Below are positions 50,153 to 59,616 of a DNA stretch of 64,000 bases, piece after piece (the stretch's first letter is position 1; every line of letters begins with the position of its first letter). Made by a program: the position numbers and the translations under genes. This DNA comes from a bacterium (GTDB lineage: Bacteria; Vulcanimicrobiota; Vulcanimicrobiia; Vulcanimicrobiales; Vulcanimicrobiaceae): positions 101,913-165,912 of the forward strand of contig JAKBKY010000005.1 in the NCBI GenBank assembly GCA_021832345.1. Reading direction: 5' to 3'. The notes under the pieces are model-generated. The model made no database searches, had not been told where the DNA came from, and saw nothing but the letters and a program-made list of their open reading frames with translations.

Positions 50153-51765
50153 TATGCGGCGTAGTAGGCGTAGGAGAAGTGGCGCATCGTCCTGATCGTC
50201 GCGACCGTCGTGATCGCCGCGAAGACGAATCCGGCTGCGGCCAGTCCGTAGACCATCGTGGCAGGCGGGCTGCCGTGCAGCAGGGCCCAAGTACACCAGG
50301 CGATCGTCGCCAGTGTGGCGAGCGCAATGCTGAGGATCGGTGCTGCCGGGCGACTGAGAAAGAAGAGCATTTGGGTGTTGAGCAAGCCGAACATGAAGAA
50401 TCCGTAGGCTGGGATCGCGATCTGTAGGACCGCGAGCGTAACGTCGACGTGGGCCAGGCTTCCGAGTGTTGGGGAGAAGATCAAACGCCGGCCGGCCAGT
50501 TCGCCGATGCCCGTGGCCAGCGCGCTCGCCACGATCACGCCGACGATGCCCAGGAGATAGAAGCGCAGCATTGCGCCGTCGAAGTGCGTTCGGTCGACGA
50601 TGGAGCTCTTGGCCCCGCGCAAGATTCGGCGCGGCAGCGCTTCGAGCATGATGTTGATGACCCCGATGACCGGAAGAATAGCCAATAACGCGATGTCGGC
50701 GCCGAGTTCATACGAGGAAGCGTAGATGAAGCCATGCACCTTGCCGACGGCGATTCCGGCACAGAAGCGATCGGTGAGGATCGCAAGAAAGTAGAGCGCT
50801 CCAAAGACTGCATACGGCAGCGTCGACGCAACGATCGAGGAGAAACGAGGCGGCACACACGCCGTCGTGGCTCGACGTGCCCGGCGTGAGAGCCAGAGCA
50901 GCGTTGCGCCCAAGCCGAGCAGGCCGAGCACCCCCACCTCTCCGGCGAGCGTCGCCGGCTCCCACGGGATGTTGATGATTCGATGAAAGGAGAGGACGAA
51001 CGTGAGCCCGGTAATCAGGCCGGCGGTCACCGCAAGAACGACGATCCATCCGAAGCGGCGCAAGGTATAGAGCGGAGCCAGCGAGAGCTGAAAGAGCGTG
51101 CTCCCCGCACAGAAGCTCGCTGCCAGCCACGCATCCGGGTCTCCGTAGAAGGGGCGCAAGATCAGCCACAAGAGCAACGAGGCCGTCAACGTGACGAGCA
51201 GGCCAATGAGCACGAACCGCCCCACCGTCCAGGCCATCAGCGCGTCGTTGTCCTGCAAGAAGTAGAAGGTTAAGCGGCGTGCCACCGCCTGGGCGAAGAA
51301 ACCGCTGAGAATCTGCGCACTGTAGACTCCAAGCGCGATCGCGGTCGCCAGATGCAGCGGCGTCGAGAGGCTCGACCAGAGCGACGCTCCAAAGATTGCA
51401 AGGCCAATGACCGCAACGATCCATGGTGCGGAGTAGAGCGATCCGACGGCATAATCGCGGCACGTTCGCGTGAACCAACTGATATCCGGCGGCTCGTTGC
51501 GTTCCTCATCGGTAACGTAGCGTTCAACGGAGACGTTGACATCGCGCGCCAGCGCAAAGAGATCGGGGTACCAGAGTTCGGAGACGACCTCCGGGCTGTA
51601 GCCTAAGGACTCGAGCAGAATCGCCACTTCATCGATGCCCTTAGGACGCCAGCCTCGCCCGAACTGATCTTTGCGTGAGAGCGCGACGATCGTTCTGGCG
51701 GCTACCTCGATCTCATGTTCGCGTCGTTCGAACGGTTCAAAGGCGTCGTTCTGCGTCAAGCTCAC
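50149..51765 (-). CDS. pelG: Pel exopolysaccharide membrane protein PelG
   Basis: A 538-residue protein with an N-terminal cytoplasmic region (about 1-105) and about twelve membrane helices, matching PelG, the Wzx-like inner-membrane component that moves Pel polysaccharide with PelD and PelE. It ends in the tyrosine-rich FSYAYYAAY tail typical of PelG. It starts at GTG 51765, overlapping the pelF stop as GTGA. PelF-PelG adjacency is the core of all pel loci. Identification rests on topology, length and context. Confidence 0.85.
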   Translation of the reverse strand: MSLTQNDAFEPFERREHEIEVAARTIVALSRKDQFGRGWRPKGIDEVAILLESLGYSPEVVSELWYPDLFALARDVNVSVERYVTDEERNEPPDISWFTRTCRDYAVGSLYSAPWIVAVIGLAIFGASLWSSLSTPLHLATAIALGVYSAQILSGFFAQAVARRLTFYFLQDNDALMAWTVGRFVLIGLLVTLTASLLLWLILRPFYGDPDAWLAASFCAGSTLFQLSLAPLYTLRRFGWIVVLAVTAGLITGLTFVLSFHRIINIPWEPATLAGEVGVLGLLGLGATLLWLSRRARRATTACVPPRFSSIVASTLPYAVFGALYFLAILTDRFCAGIAVGKVHGFIYASSYELGADIALLAILPVIGVINIMLEALPRRILRGAKSSIVDRTHFDGAMLRFYLLGIVGVIVASALATGIGELAGRRLIFSPTLGSLAHVDVTLAVLQIAIPAYGFFMFGLLNTQMLFFLSRPAAPILSIALATLATIAWCTWALLHGSPPATMVYGLAAAGFVFAAITTVATIRTMRHFSYAYYAAY

Positions 51766-53219
51766 GCGATATGGGCCTCATGCGGCGCCGTTGTGAGTTC
51801 TTCATAGAGTGCACGGTACGATGCGAGGCACCCACGGAGCGTAAAGAACTGTAGCGCGCGAGTGCGAGCGCCTTTCCCTAGAGCGGCTGCGCGTATGGGG
51901 TCGGCCAGCAGCTCGCAGATCGCTTCGGCGAGCCGTTCCGGGCGTTTCGGCGGCACGACGGAGCCGAATTCGCCGATGGCCTCTCGCACGCCGCCGACGT
52001 CGGTTGCGACCACCGGCTTTGCACACATCATCGCCTCGATGACGGAGTAGGGGAAGCCTTCGGAGATCGACGAGAGCGCGACCACATTGGCGTCTGCATA
52101 GGCGGCTGCCGGGTCGACCGTTGAGCCGCGAAACCGAATCGTTCGGTTCAAGCCGAGTTGTTCGACGAGCGCGCAGACACGCTCGTTGTATGGGTAGTCG
52201 TGAATCGGCCCGTAAATTTCGTAGGTGACATCCGGGAATCGGTTGCGAACGTGCGTTGCGCTTGCCACCAATGTTTCGATGTCTTTGAGCGGATCGATGC
52301 GGAGCATCGCTGCGACCGTCGGATGGTTCGTGGAGCTCTCCCGATCGTCAAAGCGCGTCTCATCCACGCCGTTGTAGATCAGGCGCAAGCGTGATTCGGG
52401 AACGCCGTAGAAGCGTTCCCAGTTGGAGTTGTAGGAGCAGACGGGAGCGATCACATCCGAGGCGGCGTATGTGGCGCGCGTGATCGCCGAGAACAGATTC
52501 TTTTTGATCGAGCGGTCCGAATACGGAAAGCCGGCGCGTGCCAGCTCCAGCACGCGCTCTCGCAGATAGACGCCGTGTTCGGTCAGGACGACCGGCGTTC
52601 CGCGCACGGCCTTGGCTGCGATGGCTACCAAGCCGCAGAGGCCGGCAGCGCTCGTATGAATGAGCTCGCATGGCGGAATCTCGAGCGCAAGCGGCGCCAG
52701 GTAGCGATAGAAGGAGCGGGTGAGTTCGACGGCTTCAAGAGAAGTCATGAAGCGTGCGTGCCAGGCGCTCGCGAGAAAGTGGTGGATGGTCGCATCCCAG
52801 ACTTCCTGCCGGCGCATGGTCCAGTCGTAATCGTGCTCTCGGAAGTACCGGTAGAGGCCGCCGATGATCGTGACGAGGCGAGTCGGGTTCGCGCTCTCCA
52901 TGCCGCGTACGATCTCATCGAGAAAGTCATTGAAGAGCGGAAGAAAGATCGCTCGCAGGGCGACTCGGTCTCGGCGCCCCAGCGAGCGCAGGTCGGCGTG
53001 GTTGTACTCAGCTAATCGCTCGTGGCCCCAGAGCGGCAGGACGACCGTTCGGCGGACGTTGGGCGGCAGGGTGTACTCCATTCCGCTCGACGGATTGCCG
53101 ATCAGGGCGTACACGGTAAACTCAATCTCCGGCAGGCCGGCGATCAGTTCGTGGCACCAGGTCGAAACGCCGCCGCGTACGTTGGGATAGGTGCCTTCGG
53201 TCAAGAGACAGACGCGCAT
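51762..53219 (-). CDS. pelF: Pel polysaccharide glycosyltransferase PelF
   Basis: A 485-residue cytoplasmic GT4-type glycosyltransferase that polymerises UDP-activated amino sugars into Pel. The PelF signature LLTEGTYPNVRGGVSTW is at residues 4-20. The C-terminal Rossmann half has the nucleotide-sugar region VVALSSISEGFPYSVIEAMM, then CAKPVVATDVGGVREAIG. Length and motif fit PelF better than generic GT4 enzymes. The start at 53219 is the family N-terminus; the in-frame extension enters the upstream gene. It is directly downstream of the GAF-REC regulator gene. Confidence 0.9.
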   Translation of the reverse strand: MRVCLLTEGTYPNVRGGVSTWCHELIAGLPEIEFTVYALIGNPSSGMEYTLPPNVRRTVVLPLWGHERLAEYNHADLRSLGRRDRVALRAIFLPLFNDFLDEIVRGMESANPTRLVTIIGGLYRYFREHDYDWTMRRQEVWDATIHHFLASAWHARFMTSLEAVELTRSFYRYLAPLALEIPPCELIHTSAAGLCGLVAIAAKAVRGTPVVLTEHGVYLRERVLELARAGFPYSDRSIKKNLFSAITRATYAASDVIAPVCSYNSNWERFYGVPESRLRLIYNGVDETRFDDRESSTNHPTVAAMLRIDPLKDIETLVASATHVRNRFPDVTYEIYGPIHDYPYNERVCALVEQLGLNRTIRFRGSTVDPAAAYADANVVALSSISEGFPYSVIEAMMCAKPVVATDVGGVREAIGEFGSVVPPKRPERLAEAICELLADPIRAAALGKGARTRALQFFTLRGCLASYRALYEELTTAPHEAHIA

Positions 53220-53227
53220 CGAACGAT

Positions 53228-54442
53228 TTAGAGCGGGGAAGGCCGGTCGTCGGACATCACCGCGTTCATCGATTCGGCGATGTTGATCGACTTCTTGGCG
53301 AGTTGGAGGTTGCCCGCAAGGAGAAAGCATTTTGTCGCGTTCAGATAGGCATCGGCGATGACTTTGCTGTCGTCGGAGTGTTCCGCCAATGTCAGATACA
53401 TCTTTCCCGACAGGCGCAGAAACTTATTGGAGAGATCCAGATTATGGAGCTGGCCTGCGGTGGCTGACGCGCTACGAAAGGCGATTGCGGCGCGTGCGTA
53501 GAGCTTGCGGTGTTCTGCGCGTTCGGCTTCTTCGAGATAGAGTGTGAGCGCGTCGGAGAGGCGCCCCAGTTGCTGGGCTTGTACCGCCGCAGTCCAGATG
53601 GCATCCTCTCCATCCTGCACACTTGGGCGGGCGGTCGGCACCGCCGGTGTCTCTGGAATTGGCTCTGCGCTCTGGTTCGTTGGGACATCGGCCAGGAGGT
53701 GGCGCCAGCGGAGGTGACCCTGGATGCGTGCCAGCAGCTCACGGTTATCGAAGGGTTTCGTGACGTAGTCTTGGGCGCCGGCTTCGAGCGCTGCGACCTT
53801 ATCGCGGGTACTCGATTGACCTGTTACCATGATGATCGGGATATCCCGAGTTTCGGGGTTGAGCCGGAGGCGCTCTGCGGTCGCCCGGCCGTCGAGAATG
53901 GGCATCATCCAATCAAGCAGGATCAAGTCCGGGTGTTCGGCGCATGCCCGCTCGTAGGCGAGCTGACCGTTGGCAACGGCCGTGGTTTTGAAACCTCGCC
54001 GCTCTAAGAACGTGACGAGCATGTGCTGTATATCGGTCTCATCGTCGGCCAAGAGAATGTGCCCGAGCGACGGCGCTTCGAGGTCGTGCGTTGCACGCGC
54101 GGAAGCCTGCGTACGCGCAAGCTCGTCGGCCCAGGCTTCGATCTGCGCTGCGACTCCGAAGGTGATCGGTCGTCTTGCGGTGACCTCCACGTACCCCAAC
54201 CGCTGCTCGCCGGCCAGGAGAGGAATGCCCAACTGCTCTCCATCGAGACGCGGCGCGCCTGCCTCAAGGAAGGCGCGAATCGATTGCGGCGAGGTCGGCT
54301 CGCGATCCGAGTGCACCTGCCTGCCGGCCGATGCCGCCAACTCGGGGATGGACTCGGAGGTGTGGAGTAGCCAGACCGTCACGTGAAGCAAGTCGAAGCG
54401 TTCGAGCGCATCGCGTGCTTGCTCTTTTACGAAGTCCTTCAA
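53228..54442 (-). CDS. GAF-like/receiver/helical-repeat regulator of the Pel-like operon
   Basis: A 404-residue soluble protein. The N-terminal 120 residues resemble a GAF domain (DLLHVTVWLLHTSE, GIPLLAGEQRLGYVEV). A complete receiver domain follows (LADDE, phospho-Asp in LLDWMMPILDG, Thr in MVTG, Lys in VTKPF), then a helical TPR-like region (about 275-404: DALTLYLEEAERAEHRKLYA). It overlaps the barrel gene upstream by ATGA and precedes pelF. Classical Pel loci have PelD (GAF plus degenerate GGDEF) and PelE (TPR) here; this protein may cover part of both roles under two-component control. It has no membrane helix, unlike PelD. Confidence 0.7.
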   Translation of the reverse strand: MKDFVKEQARDALERFDLLHVTVWLLHTSESIPELAASAGRQVHSDREPTSPQSIRAFLEAGAPRLDGEQLGIPLLAGEQRLGYVEVTARRPITFGVAAQIEAWADELARTQASARATHDLEAPSLGHILLADDETDIQHMLVTFLERRGFKTTAVANGQLAYERACAEHPDLILLDWMMPILDGRATAERLRLNPETRDIPIIMVTGQSSTRDKVAALEAGAQDYVTKPFDNRELLARIQGHLRWRHLLADVPTNQSAEPIPETPAVPTARPSVQDGEDAIWTAAVQAQQLGRLSDALTLYLEEAERAEHRKLYARAAIAFRSASATAGQLHNLDLSNKFLRLSGKMYLTLAEHSDDSKVIADAYLNATKCFLLAGNLQLAKKSINIAESMNAVMSDDRPSPL

Positions 54443-55278
54443 ATGCTCACCCCGTAGCTGATGAGCGGGCGAAAATCGATGTAGCTGCGGGAGACTCCCG
54501 CCGGTACGAGATTGGCGCGCAGATAGGTGCCGGCTACGCCGTCGAGTTCAATGGTGGGGCCGTGAAGGCCGAAGGGGTAAAAGCGCACTCCGAGCGTCGC
54601 TTCGGCGTAGTTCCCGTAGTAGTACGGATGGGTGTCCATCGCCAGGACGCCGCGCACGAAGAGATCGACCGGATGGCTTGAGTGGAGAGGTTCCGTGCCC
54701 ACTTCGAGTTGGTTGTAGAACTGCATGTCGTGATAACGGCTGTAGTAAACCCCGTCGCCGTAGAAGTTGCCGTACGCATGACGCTTGAGTTGCGCGCCGC
54801 CCCACTCCCGGTAGTACTCTGCGCCGCCGCGGAGATCGCCGCCGGAGGGGGTCGCGGCGACGCGCCCGATCTTCGTGGTTGCGCCGGCTTGCCCAAAGAG
54901 GCGCAATCCGGCGCTGTCGGTGTACTGCAGGCCGAGTGCAACACCCGCGTAGTTGTCGTTGAGGGTTTGCGGGATGATGCCGCCGTGTGTTGCGGTATCG
55001 TCATTTGCAAACACGTCGACATACGGACGCACGTGCGACTGCGGCGAACCGAACGGCTTGTACGCATCGAAGGAGAAGACATTGTCGCGATACTGTGAGG
55101 TATGTTCGACGTACGTATACAGGTAGCCGGCACGGTCAACGGGGCGTGTGCTTTTGGCGGCCGGCGCCGGCGTTGGGACGGGTGCCACCGGTGCCGCCGC
55201 CGCGCGTCCGTCTAGCAGGAGCAGCATGGCGAGAAGCCACGCGAAGGTCGTGTGCGACGGTGGGGCAACGCTATTCAC
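54439..55278 (-). CDS. Outer-membrane barrel-like protein of the Pel-like operon
   Basis: A 279-residue exported protein: signal peptide (TTFAWLLAMLLLLDGRAAA), an Ala/Pro linker (APVAPVPTPAPAAKSTRP) and about 220 residues of tyrosine-rich alternating strands (YLYTYVEHTSQYRDNVF, RPYVDVFANDDTATHGG, LEVGTEPLHSSHPVDLFVRG). The pattern resembles the C-terminal porin part of PelB/PgaA/NfrA-type exporters, without the TPR region. It could be the outer-membrane exit for the polymer, though about twelve short strands would make a small pore. GTG 55278 has AGGAGG upstream and overlaps the deacetylase stop. Confidence 0.65.
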   Translation of the reverse strand: MNSVAPPSHTTFAWLLAMLLLLDGRAAAAPVAPVPTPAPAAKSTRPVDRAGYLYTYVEHTSQYRDNVFSFDAYKPFGSPQSHVRPYVDVFANDDTATHGGIIPQTLNDNYAGVALGLQYTDSAGLRLFGQAGATTKIGRVAATPSGGDLRGGAEYYREWGGAQLKRHAYGNFYGDGVYYSRYHDMQFYNQLEVGTEPLHSSHPVDLFVRGVLAMDTHPYYYGNYAEATLGVRFYPFGLHGPTIELDGVAGTYLRANLVPAGVSRSYIDFRPLISYGVSI

Positions 55279-56990
55279 GGGGCCTCCTGGTGCATCGTGT
55301 AGATGCGAACGGTTCGGCGCGCTTCGCTCCAGTCGCTGACGAAGAGCTTGGAGCCGAGAACCGCCAGGTCGCGCACGTGGTCCTGGAGGTGCCCCAAAGC
55401 CAGGATCTGCCCGCGCGTCGTGAATTCGAGAATAGCGTGGCGCATCGTGTCAAACGTGTAGAGGTGTCCGTTGGATGCGGCCAGGCCTGCAAACCGGTCC
55501 TCTTCATAGCGTGTTGCGTGAACGAGCGATGCGATATGCTTGCCGGCGGGCAGCGTGAAGAGTTGGCCTCCGTCGTCGATTCCGTACATCTGCTTGCCGA
55601 TAACGGCGATCCCGACCAGCCAGTCGAGTGTATGCGGCAGTGCCGAACGCGAGAGCAGATGCAGGGAGCCTCTGCGCAGGCGCAGTCGGCTGAGGTAGGG
55701 CGTAGGGTCGGGCCCCCAACCCGCTTGCTGACTGAGCCAAAGGGTGTGCCCGGCGAGGGCTAACCCGCTGATCGCCGAGCGAGACTGCGTGCGCCCTTGC
55801 GCGAGCCGCTTGAATCGATAGGTCGCGAGCAATCGGCCATAGCGGTTGAGGCGAAAGAGTACCGGTTGATCCGTCGACGCGACGAGGAAGCCTCGACCGT
55901 CCACGGCAAGTGGCCCGGCGTCAACGTATCGGCCATCGGTGATCTCCGGATATTCGATCCCTTTCGTGTCGATGGCACGCAGCGTCGCTAACGTAAATGA
56001 GGGAGAGACCCCGATGCGCGGGAGCGCGTAGAGTTGGTCGTCACGTCCGGCAAAATGGACGTGCCCGGGATCGTAGACGGAGAAAGCCGCTTCAAAACCG
56101 GCGCCATGTAACGCCGCGAAGATCTCCGGCTTGAGTCCCGGAGCATTTGAATCTCCCGCATGGATGCGCGTTTGCGGATTCTGCCCTGGGCGCAGACGAG
56201 CGTTCTGCCCATACTCGCCGCTCGGATAGGCAAAGACCGTGATCGGCGCCCCGACAATCGGCTGAAACGTGTTCCGGAAGCGGATGAGATCATTTTCGAT
56301 CCGGGCTTGGAACTCCGCGCGCGTTTCGAAGCGATGCAGCTTGGGGAGCCATGCCAGGTTGGCGTACCAATAGGGTGAGAGCTTTCCGTGCGGCCCGATA
56401 ACGAGGTCCGAGTGCCCTGCGAAGCCGTGCGATTCCAGCGTCCAAATCCCGGAGTGCGCCATGTTGCGCAGGTCGGTATCGTTGAGACGGCTTGCCATCG
56501 TTCCGGTGGCATGTCCTTCGAAGAACATTGTTGCCGGCGCATGGTAGCGGCGCAGGAGCGGAGTTGCCCGCGTCCATGCCGAGCGATAGCCGTCATCGAA
56601 GGTGAGGAGGACTGATTTGTGCGGTAGGGCAGCGGCCCGGAGGCGCCCTTCGAAGAAATTGAGTGCCGTACGCAAAGGGATGATGTGATAGCCGTGCTGA
56701 TGGAGTTGCGCGAGAAGGGCGGCGAAGCGTTGCGGTGTGACCCACGGCGCGCCCACGCCGGTCTTGGGCTCGATAGGATGGTTGGTGACCTGATGAAACA
56801 TGAGGACACGAATCGTCGGCTCGCGTATGCGTTCGAACGACAGCCGTGCCGGCGTTCCGGCAAGAGCGCTGGGGGCACTCGTTCCGAGCCACACGAGCAG
56901 CGCGACGATCACGAAGATGGGGCGTTCCAGGAGCCCTGCCACGCAGTCGCTAACGCTGACGCGGATGGGCGTACAACTCTTCGCACGCAT
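55275..56990 (-). CDS. Exported polysaccharide deacetylase fused to a beta-propeller-like domain
   Basis: A 571-residue exported enzyme. After a signal/anchor helix (PIFVIVALLVWLGTSAPSALA), a NodB/CE4 deacetylase domain (about 60-330) shows MFHQVTNHP, LTFDDGYRS with the catalytic and metal aspartates, and a metal-His region LESHGFAGHSDL. The C-terminal 220 residues form repeated short strand blocks (GRYVDAGPLAVDGRGFLVAS, IAVIGKQMYGIDDGGQLFTL) typical of a propeller. In Pel loci PelA deacetylates the polymer; this enzyme probably does the same with a different accessory domain. GTG 56942 is an alternative start that would avoid the overlap with the divergent gene. Confidence 0.8.
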   Translation of the reverse strand: MRAKSCTPIRVSVSDCVAGLLERPIFVIVALLVWLGTSAPSALAGTPARLSFERIREPTIRVLMFHQVTNHPIEPKTGVGAPWVTPQRFAALLAQLHQHGYHIIPLRTALNFFEGRLRAAALPHKSVLLTFDDGYRSAWTRATPLLRRYHAPATMFFEGHATGTMASRLNDTDLRNMAHSGIWTLESHGFAGHSDLVIGPHGKLSPYWYANLAWLPKLHRFETRAEFQARIENDLIRFRNTFQPIVGAPITVFAYPSGEYGQNARLRPGQNPQTRIHAGDSNAPGLKPEIFAALHGAGFEAAFSVYDPGHVHFAGRDDQLYALPRIGVSPSFTLATLRAIDTKGIEYPEITDGRYVDAGPLAVDGRGFLVASTDQPVLFRLNRYGRLLATYRFKRLAQGRTQSRSAISGLALAGHTLWLSQQAGWGPDPTPYLSRLRLRRGSLHLLSRSALPHTLDWLVGIAVIGKQMYGIDDGGQLFTLPAGKHIASLVHATRYEEDRFAGLAASNGHLYTFDTMRHAILEFTTRGQILALGHLQDHVRDLAVLGSKLFVSDWSEARRTVRIYTMHQEAP

Positions 56991-57435
56991 TATGGGGGCG
57001 ATCTCCCTCCTGGCGGGTGTTGCCGGGTTTATTCCCGTTTTAGCGCCGATTGCACCGCCTGATGCCGAGGTCGTCACCCTGGACGCCGGCTACTCCTACC
57101 TCTTTGGGAGATTCCCGGTGAATGTCATGCACGACGGCGTTCATATTGCGGTCGGGGTTTTTGCGCTCCTGGCGTCGGCACGTTTTACGTGGGCCCGCAG
57201 CGCGATGCGCCTGCTCTTCTGGGGATTCTTGCTGCTTGCGCTGTTGGGCGCGATTCCGATCACCGACACGCTCTTCGGCATCATGCCGCTCTACGGTTAC
57301 GATGTGCCGTTGCACCTGGGCCTCGCATTGATTGCCGGCTTTGCCGGCTATGCGCGCCCCTCGCGCGCATCCGCGCCGCCTGAGGCCCCGGCGAAGCTGC
57401 CTCCGCCGGCGGCCGCCGGCACACCGCCTGCGTAG
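56965..57435 (+). CDS. DUF4383 membrane protein
   Basis: A 156-residue membrane protein with four hydrophobic helices, matching the DUF4383 pattern (ARIMGAISLLAGVAGFIPVL, VMHDGVHIAVGVFALLAS). Function unknown. The C-terminal tail is Pro/Ala-rich (SAPPEAPAKLPPPAAAG). ATG 56965 overlaps the divergent deacetylase start by 26 bp; ATG 56989 would nearly remove the overlap but cut into helix 1. Confidence 0.7.
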   Translation: MGVQLFARIMGAISLLAGVAGFIPVLAPIAPPDAEVVTLDAGYSYLFGRFPVNVMHDGVHIAVGVFALLASARFTWARSAMRLLFWGFLLLALLGAIPITDTLFGIMPLYGYDVPLHLGLALIAGFAGYARPSRASAPPEAPAKLPPPAAAGTPPA

Positions 57436-57439
57436 CGCG

Positions 57440-58792
57440 CTAGGCCGGCAGCGGCGCTCGGTGTAACCAGGAGCCTGCGCGCAGCTTCGTCTGGGTCAGC
57501 AGCAAGCGGGCGCTCCACGCGATGATCCATGCGATCGGTACGCTATAGAGCCCGATATGGAGGCGCTCGATCCCAAACCAGACGATGGGAATCACCAGCG
57601 CACTTGAAAGAATGCCGACGAAGGCGGAGAAGCGCGTATCGCCCGCCGCGCGAATGGGCGCAAGCGAGGCCATCGCCCAACCCTTGAGCGGCATCGTGAT
57701 CATGTGCAACGCCAACGGCACCGCGGCAACGGTCGCTACCAGAGGATCGAGCGTGATCAGCCAGGCCAGCGGCCACGCAAAGACGGCGACAACGATGCCG
57801 GTCATCACTGATAGCAGCAAGACGCCGCGTCGCGACCGATGGAAGAACGCTTGCGCGCCATCAAGATCGCGTGCGCCCAGACGCTGGCCGACGACGGTCT
57901 GAATCGCCGATTGCATGGGGCTCGGCACTAAGAACGTCAGGTCGCTGACAACGTTGAGCGCGCGAAAGGCGGAGATGGTAACCGCACCCAGCGGCGCCAG
58001 CAGGCCGACGATGAGCACGTCGGGGCCGACGACAAGCGTGAGGAAGATGGTCTCAGGGAGGCCAAGCGCGCCGCAACGCTGCGCCAATCGCCAGTCGACG
58101 TCGAGGCGCGTGAAGATGCGGTAGATGGGGCGTCGAGCGACGTAGACGACGGCAAAGAGTGCGGCAACCGTCTCGGAGATGAGCGATGAGATCCCGGCGC
58201 CGACGATCCCCATCGGATGGTGCGTTCCGAAGCCCAGAGCCAAGATGAGGAGCAGGGGGATATGCACCAGGTTGATGACGCCGAGCGTCGCAATCGCGAG
58301 CTTGCGATTTCCGGCCGCACCAAGCCCCGCGATAAGCGAGCCCGAGAGGGCCATCGGGATGAGCGAGATGCAGCGAAGCGCGAAGTAATGCGCCGATGCA
58401 TCGGCGCTGGAGAGCTCTCCGATCATTGCGTGCAACAGTGGTCCGGCAGTTGGCCAACCTAGCAACGCGCCTGCGCATCCGGCGAGAACGGCCAGGGCGC
58501 TTCCGGCGCGTACGCTGCGCGCGTAACCGTCGAGGTCGTGTGCGCCGATTCGCTGCGAGGCGACGATAGAGATGCCGCTCCACAAGCCCGCGATGGCAAA
58601 AACCAACGTGAGAAACGCGGCGTTAGCGGCCGTCGCGCCGGCGAGCGCCACCGGGCCAAGCGTTCCAATCGCAATCGTGTCGGCGATACCCAGCAGTTGA
58701 TCGCCGAGCATTGAAATCGCCGAGGGAACCGCCAAGCGCCGGAACGCCGCATTAACGTCCCGGTGATCGACGATCAGCGAAGAGGAGCTCAC
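57440..58792 (-). CDS. MATE family efflux transporter
   Basis: A 450-residue MATE-type cation/drug antiporter with twelve helices in two similar halves. Family-typical sequences are LAVPSAISMLGDQLLGIADT in the first half and RALNVVSDLTFLVPSPMQSA in the second, with VGQRLGARDLDGAQ, the MATE signature after helix 7. Start GTG 58792 gives MSSSSLIVDHRDVNAAFRRL; longer frames are arginine-rich and have no similarity. It converges on the DUF4383 gene with a 4-bp gap. Substrate unknown. Confidence 0.88.
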   Translation of the reverse strand: MSSSSLIVDHRDVNAAFRRLAVPSAISMLGDQLLGIADTIAIGTLGPVALAGATAANAAFLTLVFAIAGLWSGISIVASQRIGAHDLDGYARSVRAGSALAVLAGCAGALLGWPTAGPLLHAMIGELSSADASAHYFALRCISLIPMALSGSLIAGLGAAGNRKLAIATLGVINLVHIPLLLILALGFGTHHPMGIVGAGISSLISETVAALFAVVYVARRPIYRIFTRLDVDWRLAQRCGALGLPETIFLTLVVGPDVLIVGLLAPLGAVTISAFRALNVVSDLTFLVPSPMQSAIQTVVGQRLGARDLDGAQAFFHRSRRGVLLLSVMTGIVVAVFAWPLAWLITLDPLVATVAAVPLALHMITMPLKGWAMASLAPIRAAGDTRFSAFVGILSSALVIPIVWFGIERLHIGLYSVPIAWIIAWSARLLLTQTKLRAGSWLHRAPLPA

Positions 58793-58890
58793 GAAACCAG
58801 ATTTACGAGGGAGAAGCGCATGTCCTACGTGACCATCCGGTGGCAACCGGCGGGCGGGGCACGTCGCCCTTCTCCTCGAATGGACCTCGC

Positions 58891-59616
58891 ATGCAACGCG
58901 CGTTTCTCGTCGCGGCGGCGTGTGCGGTCGCTTTGCTTGTCGCATGCTCCGGTGGCGCCACCTCTCGCTCCGGTAGCGCGAGGTCGTCGCCTTCGCCCTC
59001 CCCGATGCCGACCAATCCTACCGGCGTTGCGCTCTATCCCGGCAGTCGCATCCTGGTCTCGCAGCGCTGGAGCCAGACGGTAAGCTCGGCGCAAGCCGGC
59101 CGGACGGGGCTCTTTGCGGCGGGCGCGGGGACCTATCATGGGCGACAGGTGATCGCCGCGACGCAAGCGTCGCTTGGGGAACTGCGTCGCTGGATACGCA
59201 CCTTGAGTGCGCAGCCGCCGGCGGGCTATACGACCCTTGCGACCGGCAGCGGCGTGGACGAGGCTCGCCGGCAGGCGGAACGCTTCGGCATCGATGTGGC
59301 GGCCTTTACGCGGCAGCGACGGCGCGACGGCGCCACGGTGGGGCTCCTCGTGCTGGCCGTCGATCCGCATCGCGTGACGCGCAAGCTCGGCTTGGCCCTC
59401 GGGTTGATGGAGAAGTTTGAGTCGTTGCCGGCGAGCCTGCGAGCGCCGGTGGATGACCAGGTGCGCACGCAGTTCGGCTTTACGGCGACTGCCGCGCTGG
59501 CACCGGGCGCGCCGCTCGGCTCGGCGCTGGCGGCCGTTCGCCTCTTGCGTACCGGCAGCGAGCGTGCCGTCGTCATCATCGACGCCACCAAGCAGCGCTC
59601 GACCAAGCAGCGCTAG
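58891..59616 (+). CDS. Lipoprotein with YPG motif
   Basis: A 241-residue lipoprotein: signal sequence (RAFLVAAACAVALLVAC), Ser/Pro linker (SARSSPSPSPMPT), then TGVALYPGSRILVSQRWSQT and a second half with LGLALGLMEKFESLPASL. The opening VALYPGSRI matches VPVYPGATT of the lipoprotein at 60344, followed in both by strands and a helix, so I read them as distant relatives. Function unknown. The stop overlaps the next start by one base. Confidence 0.6.
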   Translation: MQRAFLVAAACAVALLVACSGGATSRSGSARSSPSPSPMPTNPTGVALYPGSRILVSQRWSQTVSSAQAGRTGLFAAGAGTYHGRQVIAATQASLGELRRWIRTLSAQPPAGYTTLATGSGVDEARRQAERFGIDVAAFTRQRRRDGATVGLLVLAVDPHRVTRKLGLALGLMEKFESLPASLRAPVDDQVRTQFGFTATAALAPGAPLGSALAAVRLLRTGSERAVVIIDATKQRSTKQR

